In this document: positions 49,608 to 56,848 of the stretch, piece by piece | How positions within the stretch are numbered: the first letter of the stretch is position 1 | Layout: every line of letters begins with the position of its first letter | Assembly: GCA_016931295.1 (NCBI GenBank) | Contig: JAFGEZ010000004.1 | Location: 98,745-162,744 of the forward strand | Length of the DNA stretch: 64,000 bases | DNA from: Candidatus Krumholzibacteriota bacterium | GTDB taxonomy: Bacteria; Krumholzibacteriota; Krumholzibacteriia; Krumholzibacteriales; Krumholzibacteriaceae | Direction of reading: 5' to 3' | The notes under the pieces: model-generated | What the model was told of the DNA's origin: nothing | Databases searched by the model: none | The model's input: the letters and a program-made list of their open reading frames with translations, nothing else | Made by a program: the position numbers and the translations under genes

Positions 49608-50521
49608 CCCGTTCCTTCCGTTGTGTCTTCCCCGTGGGGGTCGAGGTGGACGAGGAGGCTCGAGACCTCGTCGAACCGGTCGGTCACCCGCTCCGAGACC
49701 GCGTCGGCGATCCGGTGCGCCGCGGAGACGGTGATCGCCGGATCGACGCCCACGTGGACTTCCATGCTTATCAGGTCGGCGTAGTACCGGCCGTGCAGGT
49801 CGTGGCAATCGAGCACGCCGGGGACCGCCTCGATCTCCCGGGCGATGCGATCGATGAGCTCCTGCGGCGGCGACGTGTCGATGATCTTCCTGGCCGCGGC
49901 CCAGCCGATCTCCACGGCGATCTTGAAGACGAAGAAGGAGACGAGCAGCGCTGCGTACGCGTCGAGGATGCGCAGGCGGGGCACGAAGACGGCGAGGGTG
50001 ATTCCCACGAAGGTGACCGCCGACGACCAGGCGTCGGAGCGGTGGTGCCACGCGTTCGCCACGAGGGCCTCGCTGCGCAGGCGCATGCCGATCCGCACCG
50101 TGGCCCGGTAGAGGAGCTCCTTGGAGACGAGGGAGAGCGCCGCGATCAGGATCGTGAACCGCCCGGGCGACGGGGGCGCGCCGCGGCGGAGCGCGACGGC
50201 CGCGTCGAAACCGATGCGGAAGGCGGCGACGGCGAGCAGGACGCCGACGGCGAGCGTGACGAGCGTCTCGATCTTGCCGTGCCCGTACGGGTGGTCGCGG
50301 TCGCGTTCCTTGCGGAAGAAGTGGAGCCCGACGAGGACGAAGACGTCGGAGACGAGATCGCTTACCGAGTGGAAGCCGTCGGCGAGGAGCGCGCGGCTCC
50401 GCCCGAGGATGCCGCCGCCGATCTTCAGGATGATGAGGACGGCGTTGATCCCCATGCCGGCCCAGGTGATGCGGCGGCCCTCGGCGAGGTCGGTCGGGTG
50501 ATGACGGTGCTCGTGTGCCAT
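49604..50521 (-). CDS. Cation diffusion facilitator transporter
   Basis: This 305-residue protein has six membrane helices and a cytoplasmic C-terminal domain (IDRIAREIEAVPGVLDCHDLHGRYY). Metal sites are HSVSD with His and Asp in the second helix and HRSDAWSS with the matching pair in the fifth (in place of the usual HxxxD); the histidine-rich start MAHEHRHH fits Zn/Mn/Fe efflux. It exports divalent cations from the cytoplasm in exchange for protons. ATG 50521 lacks a clear ribosome site; a longer start upstream (about 50551) is possible. It is coupled to the aminotransferase gene. Confidence 0.9.
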   Translation of the reverse strand: MAHEHRHHPTDLAEGRRITWAGMGINAVLIILKIGGGILGRSRALLADGFHSVSDLVSDVFVLVGLHFFRKERDRDHPYGHGKIETLVTLAVGVLLAVAAFRIGFDAAVALRRGAPPSPGRFTILIAALSLVSKELLYRATVRIGMRLRSEALVANAWHHRSDAWSSAVTFVGITLAVFVPRLRILDAYAALLVSFFVFKIAVEIGWAAARKIIDTSPPQELIDRIAREIEAVPGVLDCHDLHGRYYADLISMEVHVGVDPAITVSAAHRIADAVSERVTDRFDEVSSLLVHLDPHGEDTTEGTG

Positions 50522-50591
50522 AGACGCGGCGACGGAAGCCCGCGCCGGCATGGCGCGGAGGCTTCCGTCGCGACAGTGTACACGAACCGGC

Positions 50592-53500
50592 CTACCGGAG
50601 ATAGACAATCTTTCGGGTCTGGCGGTACTTGCCCGCGGCGATGCGGGCGAAGTAGACGCCCGAGGTCACGGGGCGTCCCGCCTCGTCGCGCCCGTTCCAG
50701 ACCGCCTCGTGGCTGCCCGCCCCGCGGCGCCGCGATTCGAGGATGCGGATCCGCTGCCCCGCCGGGTTGTAGATCGCCAGCTCCACGAACGCGGGCTCGG
50801 CGAGCGAGTAGCGGAGGGTCGTCGTGCCGTTGAAGGGGTTCGGATAGTTCGGCTCGAGGGCGTTGACCCACGCGGGCGTCTCGGGGACGTCGCCGCCGGT
50901 GTCGTCGCCGACGGCGGTCAGATCCTCGATCGCGAAGAGGGAATCGCTCTCGTCCCCGCCCGTCTGCAGCGAGGAATCCCACGCGACGACGCGGACGAGG
51001 CAGGAGTCGCTCGTGCCGGAGGGGACGATCCACGAGAAGAGCGAATCGTTCAACTCGCCGCCCGCGATGAGCGACCACGCGGAGCCGGCGTCGTAGGAGA
51101 CGTAGACGTCGATCGAATCGACGAGGACGTCGTCCGTGGCGATCCAGCGGATGTCGAGCGTGTCGCCGATCCCGGCCGTCTCGCCGCCGTTCGGCGCGAC
51201 GACGGTCACGACCGGCGGCGCGTCGGCGCCGGCCGTGCAGGCCGTCGCCTCGCCGCTGTACCCGCCCCCGTACCCGGCGGCCGAGACCGCCGAGACGCGG
51301 TACCACCGGCAGCCGGCGACGGGCTCGTGATCGTAGAGGAGCGTGCCGGCCGGAACGCTGTCGACGCAGACCGGCTCGGCCGGCGCGAACGCGGCCGCCG
51401 TGTCGGCGTAGATTGCGTAGAAGGCGATCCCCGAGGGGGCCGGCGCGTCCCAGGTGAGTCGGATCGTCTCGTCGCCGGTCGCGGCGGCGACGAGGCCCGT
51501 CACGCGCGCCGGCGCGGCCGGATCGGCCGCCGGTCCGCCGAACATGCCGATGTCGGCCGGGGAGCTGTCGGGATCGGCCGGTCCGTCGGGGTCGCCGGCG
51601 TCGATGGCCCTCGAATGCACGAGCAAATGGTAGTCGAGGGCCGCCGTGTCGGCGTAGAGGGGGGCGAAGCCCGAGTTCGTCGAGTCGGGCGTCACGCCGA
51701 AGACGTCGCCGCCCGTGTTGCCGTAGAGGTTGTTGTAGCGGAAGACGACGCCGGCGAGCGTGCTCGCCTGGAAGCCGTACGTGCCGCCGTAGGTGATCTG
51801 GTTGTTTTTGATCGTCGTCGGGGCGGGCTGCGAGAGGAAGAGGTTGCCGCCGCCGTAGACGGCCGTGTTGCGGTCGATCGTGTTGTTCGCCATCTCGCCC
51901 CACGTGCTGTCGGCGTAGATGCCGCCCCCGATGATCGAGGAGGCGTTCCCGTACACGAGGGAGTTCGTCATCTGGGTGTTGCCGGCGCGGGCGTAGATGC
52001 CTCCCCCGGTGGAGGAGGAGGTGTTGCCGCCGACCACGACCTTCGCCAGGATCGCCGTGGCGTGATCGAAGCAGAGGCCGCCGCCGACGTCCACGGTCTC
52101 GTTCGACGAGACGGTGTCGCCCGACATCTCGACGTGGCAGAGCTTCGCGTAGAGGCCTCCCCCGCGCAGGTACCCGGAGTGGTTCTCGATCGAGTTGTCC
52201 TCGAGGTACGCCGGTGCATGGTTGGCGTAGATGCCGCCCCCGTACTTCGAGCCGTTGTAGAGGGCGTTCGGGGCGTTCCCCTCGATATGGTTGCCGCGGA
52301 TCGTCGCGGTCGTCTGGTAGAGGTAGATCCCGCCGCCGCCGTTCGCCGCGCAGGCGACGATCTCGTTGTCCTCGATCGTCACCGCGCCACCGTAGGCGGC
52401 GATTCCGCCGCCGCCGGTGAAGTTGGTCTGGCCGGCGTAGCCGCAGCCGGTGATGACGTTGCCGCGGATGACGGGAGAGGCGTTGTAGCTGAAGATCCCG
52501 CCGCCGTAGAGCGCCAGCCACGGTATCTGCGCCTCGCGCCCCGTGCCGCCCGTGATGGTGAAGCCCTCGATGCCGCAGTCGCCGGCGACGTTCATGAAGG
52601 AGACGATCGAGCCGTTCCCGTTGACCGTCGACGTATGGACGGACGGGTCGCGCGCCAGGAAGGAGGCGTCGTAGCCGCCGAGCAGGTGTATGCTCTTCGA
52701 CACGGTGAGGGCGCCGGTGTACGTGCCGGCGGCGACGGCGATCGTGTCGCCCGCCACGGACGCGGCGATGGCGTCGCGGATGTCGACGGCCGCCCACGCG
52801 GGGATCGAGTAGGGATAGACGTCCCCGCCCGTCGGGGATGCGTACCGGTAGGGGGCGCCGACGATCGTGAAGTCGGCGTCGCTGTCGTCGAAGCCGCCGA
52901 TGTCGCCGCCGTACCAGGCGACGACCTTCACGCGGGCCGTCGTCACGGGCAGGTTCGGCACGGTCCAGAGCAGCGAGGTCGGCGCGCCGAGCAGGCCGCT
53001 CGCGATCGTGTAGTCCCAGTTCTCGCCGCTGTCGATGCTGAGATAGACGGCGATCGAGTCGGGGGTCTCGCGCTGCAGCGTCCACTCGACGAGGTAGTCG
53101 TCGCCGACGTCGATGCTCTCCCCGCCGGTCGGCGCGTCGACGCGGACGTAGACGTTGCTGGGGATGTAGGAGATCTGGTAGGTGCTCGTCCCGATGTTGC
53201 AGACGCCGTACTTGATGTATCCGAAGCCGTCCTGGCCCCAGTCGTCGCCCCAGGAGTTCTTGATGATCCAGGCGCCCTCGCCGCCGCACTGGTTGTCGTC
53301 CCAGCCGACGATGAGGATGCCGTGGTTGACGACGTCCTCCGTGTCGCTCGAGTAGCAGCCCGACACGTAGTTGTAGAGGTTGTCCAGCACCGTGATCGAC
53401 GTCGCCACCGGGCCGGTGTCGTAGATCGCCTGCTTGATCTGGTCGACGCTGTTGGGGATGTAGCTCCAGCTGGAGATCCGGCCGACCACCTCGCAGCTCG

Positions 53501-54077
53501 TCTGCGTGCAGGGCAGGTCGTCGCGCGCCTGGTAGGGTACGCAGCTCTCCTGGACCGCCCCGTAGTCGCGGAAGACCTCGTAGGCCGCGTAGGCCCAGCC
53601 GCCGTCGCAGCTCGCGCCGCGGGTGTTGCAGTCGACGATCGCCTGCTCGGAGAGGTCCTCGATCCGGCCGTCGAAGATGCGGATGTGCGCCTCGACCTGG
53701 CCGGTCGCGGCGAAGGCCCAGCAGGAACCGCAGTTCCCCTGGTTCTTGGACGGTGTCGTCCCGTCGAGGGTCCGCCAGTCGAAGACGTCGGGGAGCGCCG
53801 CGGTGGCCGACGGCGCGTAGAGGGGCGTGCGCGCCAGCACGTCGGGCGGGGTGGGCAGCAGGCCGAGCCGCATCTTCCTCTCCTCGGGGGACAAACTCCC
53901 CACGGTCGTGTGACCCGCGGTCCAGTGCCCGCCGCTCTCGGCGATCCGGCGGTTGATCTCGTCGATGCGTTCCTGCTCGCTCTTCTCGTCGGCGCCCGCC
54001 GGAACGGCGAGGCAGAGCGCGATGGCGACGAGGAGGGGGAGGATAACGGTCCAATGCAGGCGGTGGGACGATTTCAT
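50592..54077 (-). CDS. Secreted papain-family protease with beta-helix and FlgD-type tail
   Basis: This 1,161-residue protein has a signal peptide, then a short pro-region (EQERIDEINRRIAESGGHW), then a C1A peptidase at residues about 96-290: Gln113, Cys119 (NQGNCGSCWAF), His252 (NHGILIVGWD) and Asn274 (IIKNSWGDD), so it is catalytically intact. About 295-400 is an Ig-like domain. About 410-790 is a right-handed beta-helix (GNVITGCGY, NEIVACAANGGGGIYL, NHIEGNAPNALYNGSKYGGGIYA). Fn3-type domains follow (about 800-1000). The end is an FlgD/type IX-like tail (LEPNYPNPFNGTTTLRYSL ... SGVYFARI). ATG 54077 has AAGGAG 11 bases upstream. It should be exported and degrade peptides or proteins outside the cell. 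Confidence 0.9.
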   Translation of the reverse strand: MKSSHRLHWTVILPLLVAIALCLAVPAGADEKSEQERIDEINRRIAESGGHWTAGHTTVGSLSPEERKMRLGLLPTPPDVLARTPLYAPSATAALPDVFDWRTLDGTTPSKNQGNCGSCWAFAATGQVEAHIRIFDGRIEDLSEQAIVDCNTRGASCDGGWAYAAYEVFRDYGAVQESCVPYQARDDLPCTQTSCEVVGRISSWSYIPNSVDQIKQAIYDTGPVATSITVLDNLYNYVSGCYSSDTEDVVNHGILIVGWDDNQCGGEGAWIIKNSWGDDWGQDGFGYIKYGVCNIGTSTYQISYIPSNVYVRVDAPTGGESIDVGDDYLVEWTLQRETPDSIAVYLSIDSGENWDYTIASGLLGAPTSLLWTVPNLPVTTARVKVVAWYGGDIGGFDDSDADFTIVGAPYRYASPTGGDVYPYSIPAWAAVDIRDAIAASVAGDTIAVAAGTYTGALTVSKSIHLLGGYDASFLARDPSVHTSTVNGNGSIVSFMNVAGDCGIEGFTITGGTGREAQIPWLALYGGGIFSYNASPVIRGNVITGCGYAGQTNFTGGGGIAAYGGAVTIEDNEIVACAANGGGGIYLYQTTATIRGNHIEGNAPNALYNGSKYGGGIYANHAPAYLEDNSIENHSGYLRGGGLYAKLCHVEMSGDTVSSNETVDVGGGLCFDHATAILAKVVVGGNTSSSTGGGIYARAGNTQMTNSLVYGNASSIIGGGIYADSTWGEMANNTIDRNTAVYGGGNLFLSQPAPTTIKNNQITYGGTYGFQASTLAGVVFRYNNLYGNTGGDVFGVTPDSTNSGFAPLYADTAALDYHLLVHSRAIDAGDPDGPADPDSSPADIGMFGGPAADPAAPARVTGLVAAATGDETIRLTWDAPAPSGIAFYAIYADTAAAFAPAEPVCVDSVPAGTLLYDHEPVAGCRWYRVSAVSAAGYGGGYSGEATACTAGADAPPVVTVVAPNGGETAGIGDTLDIRWIATDDVLVDSIDVYVSYDAGSAWSLIAGGELNDSLFSWIVPSGTSDSCLVRVVAWDSSLQTGGDESDSLFAIEDLTAVGDDTGGDVPETPAWVNALEPNYPNPFNGTTTLRYSLAEPAFVELAIYNPAGQRIRILESRRRGAGSHEAVWNGRDEAGRPVTSGVYFARIAAGKYRQTRKIVYLR

Positions 54078-54182
54078 GGGGCGTGCGTCTCCTTGCTGAT
54101 GTGGTGGCATGCGATGCAGCGCCTTGAAGGCGTCAAGGACTGCTGCCCCCGCGGGTCGCCGGGCGGCCGTCGACGAACGGAC

Positions 54183-54261
54183 GCACGGATACCCCGCAAA
54201 CGGGGCCGTTCGTGCAAGAGTCGAGCCATCTGAGAGCGGTGCTCCAGGGGATACTGGCACC
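54183..54261 (-). promoter_or_regulatory. Structured 5' leader of the papain-family gene
   Basis: Read on the minus strand, the mRNA would start near 54262 with a hairpin GGTG/CACC enclosing CCAG/CTGG (54261-54238). This is followed by a two-tier hairpin GCACG...CGTGC (54215-54183) around CCCCG/CGGGG. The remaining leader down to the ribosome site has another stem (CGCC-TTCAA-GGCG). It may be a regulatory leader; it does not match a riboswitch I know. Confidence 0.45.
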
Positions 54262-54268
54262 ACGATGA

Positions 54269-54297
54269 AACATACGAATCCGGGTGGCGCGAAACAA
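54269..54297 (-). promoter_or_regulatory. Promoter of the papain-family gene
   Basis: On the minus strand TTGTTT (54297-54292), 17-base spacer, TATGTT (54274-54269). It lies about 190 bases before the ATG. Confidence 0.55.
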
Positions 54298-54436
54298 GCC
54301 GTTTTTCCCCCGGTACGCGCCGCGTGACCCGCCGGCCGGATAGGGCTTGGCCGCCGGGCGGCGCTGTACTATCATTCAGGAAGCGTCCCGCCAGGGGGCG
54401 CCGGCAACGACCGATACCACGGGCAAGGAGCGAATG
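54298..54436. other. Gap before the NifU-like gene
   Basis: No gene is visible here. The ribosome site AAGGAG of the next gene is at 54425-54430. TACTAT at 54368-54373 could be a -10 for the NifU-like gene, without a clear -35. Confidence 0.3.
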
Positions 54437-54661
54437 ATGAACGAACAGGTCGAAAAGGTTCTCGAGGAGATCAGGCCGAGCCTCCAGGCCGACGGCGGAG
54501 ACATCGAACTCGTCGAGGTGGTCGACGGCGTCGTCAGGGTGAAGCTGAAAGGCGCCTGCGCGGGCTGCCCGATGTCGCAGATGACGCTCGCCTTCGGCGT
54601 CGAGCGGGTCCTCAAGGAGCGCATCCCCGAGGTGAAGCGGGTCGAAGCGGTCGATTTCTGA
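54437..54661 (+). CDS. NifU C-terminal-domain iron-sulfur scaffold protein
   Basis: This 74-residue protein matches the NifU/NfuA C-terminal domain (EKVLEEIRPSLQADGGDIELVEV) with the cluster-binding pair Cys41-x-x-Cys44 (GACAGCPMSQMTL). It binds a transient Fe-S cluster and delivers it to client proteins in the cytoplasm. ATG 54437 is chosen over the in-frame ATG at 54434 because it lies 6 bases after AAGGAG. It is a separate gene with no isc/suf partner in view. Confidence 0.93.
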   Translation: MNEQVEKVLEEIRPSLQADGGDIELVEVVDGVVRVKLKGACAGCPMSQMTLAFGVERVLKERIPEVKRVEAVDF

Positions 54662-54700
54662 TTCCGGCAGGCTGCGGTCCGCCGTGGATTGTCACGATTA

Positions 54701-54731
54701 TTGCACACTCCCCCCCGGAGCATGATATAAA
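54701..54731 (+). promoter_or_regulatory. Possible promoter of the prepilin gene
   Basis: TTGCAC (54701-54706), 19-base spacer, TATAAA (54726-54731), with extended TGA before the -10. Confidence 0.4.
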
Positions 54732-54758
54732 CGCTCAATCACGCGGGAGGAGTGCATC

Positions 54759-55265
54759 TTGCGACGCATGCGCGCATTGATATACGGTTTCCGGCGTCGC
54801 GGCGACCGCGGCAAGAGGTCGTTCCTCGGCCGCCTGGGCGTCGGCGGATTCACCCTGCTCGAGCTCTTCATCGTCATCGAGATCATCGGCTTTCTCGCGA
54901 CGATCGTGATGTCGAACTTCTACCGCTCGAAGAAGGCTGCCGAGGTGGCAGTCGTCCTCCAGAACGTCAAGAACATCCAGATCGCCCTCACCTCCTACTA
55001 CGCCATGGAGAACGAGTTCCCCGCCACGATCAACACGGTCTGGCTCGAGTTCTACGGCGGGAAGGTCATCGAGGACGTCGCCTACATCGGCGGCGCGACG
55101 GCCGGCAACCAGGGCGGTTGGGATTTCTTCGCCTCGAACAGCCCGGACATCCGCTTCAGCGGGCCGACGAACCTCGACTACTGCATCAGGAGCACGAAGA
55201 GCATCCTGCCCTACGCCCTCTACGTCTACGGCGACGCCGCGACGGGCGCCAAGCTCGTCCACTGA
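54759..55265 (+). CDS. Type IV pilin-like prepilin
   Basis: This 168-residue protein has a 30-residue basic leader ending GVGG, then FTLLELFIVIEIIGFLATIVM, the type IV prepilin cleavage signature with Glu at mature position 5 (Glu35). The helical segment extends to about residue 75, followed by a globular end with FPATINTVW and several aromatic residues. The start is TTG 54759, because it is 6 bases from GGGAGGAG while the next ATG (54768) is 15 bases away. No assembly ATPase, platform or peptidase gene is nearby, so it is a lone minor or structural pseudopilin. An intrinsic terminator follows. Confidence 0.88.
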   Translation: MRRMRALIYGFRRRGDRGKRSFLGRLGVGGFTLLELFIVIEIIGFLATIVMSNFYRSKKAAEVAVVLQNVKNIQIALTSYYAMENEFPATINTVWLEFYGGKVIEDVAYIGGATAGNQGGWDFFASNSPDIRFSGPTNLDYCIRSTKSILPYALYVYGDAATGAKLVH

Positions 55266-55295
55266 GCGGCGCGATCGCGTGACCGATCGACCCGG

Positions 55296-55324
55296 CGCGG
55301 GCCCCCGGCCCGCGTTTTCTTTTC
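55296..55324 (+). terminator. Intrinsic terminator after the prepilin gene
   Basis: CGCGGGC (55296-55302) and GCCCGCG (55308-55314) pair perfectly around CCCCG and are followed by TTTTCTTTTC. Confidence 0.9.
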
Positions 55325-55344
55325 GCTCCGCGTCTCCGATGCGG

Positions 55345-55350
55345 TATCAT
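55345..55350 (+). promoter_or_regulatory. Possible -10 of the dipeptidase gene
   Basis: TATCAT lies six bases upstream of ATG 55357, suggesting a leaderless or near-leaderless transcript. No strong -35 is seen. Confidence 0.35.
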
Positions 55351-55356
55351 TCGTTC

Positions 55357-56457
55357 ATGGATATCCACCACGCGGCGCTGGTCTTCGACGCTCATTGCGA
55401 CACGGCGATGCGGCTGGTCCGCCGCGATCCGGTCGACCTCGGCGAGCGTCTCGCCGACGGCCACATGGACCTGCCGCGGATGGCCGAGGGCGGGCTCGAC
55501 GCGCAGATCTTCGCCTGCTGGATCAATCCCGACTACCCGGAGGGGGAGTACATCCAGCGGACCCTGCGGATGATCGACGGGATCTGGGAGACGGCGCGCG
55601 CGCACCCCGACCGTTTCGAGGTGGCCCTTGGCGGCGGCGACGTCGGGCGGATCGTCGAGGAGGGGCGGACGGCCGCCGTGATCGGCGTCGAGGGGGGGCA
55701 CGCGATCATGGACGACCTCGGCGTCCTCCGCGACTACCACCGCCTCGGCGTGCGCTGCATGACCCTGACCTGGAACAACACGAACAACTGGGCCGATTCG
55801 GCGAACGACACGATCCGCTGGGGCGGACTCAACGATCTCGGCCGCGCGGTCGTCGCCGAGATGGACCGGCTGGGCATGGTGATCGATCTCTCGCACGCCG
55901 CCGACAGCACCTTCTTCGACGTCCTCCGCGAGACGGCCAATCCCGTCCTCGTCTCGCACTCCTGCATGCGCGCGCTCTGCGACATCCCGCGCAACATCAG
56001 CGACGACATGCTCCGGGCGCTCGCCGGGAACGGCGGCGTCGTCTGCGTCAATTTCTTCGCCGGCTTCCTCGACAAGGGCTACCTCGACCGGGTGAACGTC
56101 CTCTGGGAGGAGATGCGGGGCCGCCGCCGGGAGCTCACCGGACTCTGCGGCGGCGACATGGAGACGGCGTGGAACTCGCTCTGGCCGGAGTACCGTTCCC
56201 GCCTCGACGAGATCGAGCGCCCCGGCATCGCGCGCCTCGTCGATCACATCGACCACGCGGTCCGGATCGCCGGCGTCGACCACGTCGGCCTCGGCTCGGA
56301 TTTCGACGGCATCTCGGCCACGCCGGACGGCCTCGAGGACGTCTCTGACCTGCCCGCGCTCACCGCGGCCCTCCTCGACCGCGGCCACGGCGAGGAGGAC
56401 GTTCGAAAGTTGCTCGGCGGCAATCTCTTGCGGGTCTTCGGCGCGGTGTGCCGCTGA
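55357..56457 (+). CDS. Membrane dipeptidase (peptidase family M19)
   Basis: This 366-residue zinc enzyme splits dipeptides. The first metal motif is FDAHCDT. The active-site Glu is in VIGVEGGHA, further zinc ligands are DLSHA and VSHSCMRAL, and GLGSDFDG near the end holds the catalytic acidic residue. Length fits the family (about 340-400). No signal peptide is present, so it is cytoplasmic. ATG 55357 has no ribosome site; the next in-frame ATG upstream (55339) is an alternative start. Confidence 0.9.
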   Translation: MDIHHAALVFDAHCDTAMRLVRRDPVDLGERLADGHMDLPRMAEGGLDAQIFACWINPDYPEGEYIQRTLRMIDGIWETARAHPDRFEVALGGGDVGRIVEEGRTAAVIGVEGGHAIMDDLGVLRDYHRLGVRCMTLTWNNTNNWADSANDTIRWGGLNDLGRAVVAEMDRLGMVIDLSHAADSTFFDVLRETANPVLVSHSCMRALCDIPRNISDDMLRALAGNGGVVCVNFFAGFLDKGYLDRVNVLWEEMRGRRRELTGLCGGDMETAWNSLWPEYRSRLDEIERPGIARLVDHIDHAVRIAGVDHVGLGSDFDGISATPDGLEDVSDLPALTAALLDRGHGEEDVRKLLGGNLLRVFGAVCR

Positions 56458-56738
56458 CCGGGCCGCCGCGGCCGCCCACCGATTTCCGGCGCGTCGCCCT
56501 GTTCCGGCACGCCCGTCCGGGCGCGTCCGTCCCGGATCCGCCATCTTCCCGGCACGGGGATGGATCGCCGGTAGTGGCATCCCGACGCCCGGCGACGTAT
56601 CTTTCTGGCAGGGGGTGTAAACGGAACGGATCGCCGTCCGGTGCGGGGTCCTCTCCGGGGCGTCGAATCGAGGCGTTCGCCGGAAGGTAGGGAAAACCAC
56701 CATTTTTCCCAACTGCATGGGAGATAAGGAAATAGGCG
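56458..56738. other. Gap before the TonB receptor operon
   Basis: No gene is visible in these 281 bases. A weak stem GGCCG-CCG-CGGCC (56461-56473) follows the dipeptidase stop. The rest is GC-rich without open frames I would call; it becomes AT-rich from about 56690 toward the next promoter. Confidence 0.4.
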
Positions 56739-56767
56739 TTGACATCGCGGGGCGGATATGGCAAAAT
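56739..56767 (+). promoter_or_regulatory. Promoter of the TonB receptor operon
   Basis: TTGACA (56739-56744), 17-base spacer, CAAAAT (56762-56767). The -35 is perfect. Confidence 0.5.
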
Positions 56768-56820
56768 GATTATCGCTTCGAGACTGCTGGATATATGTCA
56801 ATGATAATAGACACGATAAC
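56766..56820 (+). promoter_or_regulatory. GATAAT-type repeats, possible Fur-family site
   Basis: ATGATTATC (56766-56774), GATAAT (56803-56808) and GATAAC (56815-56820) resemble the hexamers of Fur-type boxes. The first overlaps the -10; the other two are 12 bases apart, one helical turn. This would fit iron control of the receptor operon, but the match is partial. Confidence 0.4.
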
Positions 56821-56848
56821 CCGATGTCGGACCGGCAAGGAAGGACGT

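Noticed and set aside
54183-54261. Cyclic-di-GMP or cobalamin riboswitch
   Set aside because: No match to the GEMM core or to the B12-box; only the stems are clear.
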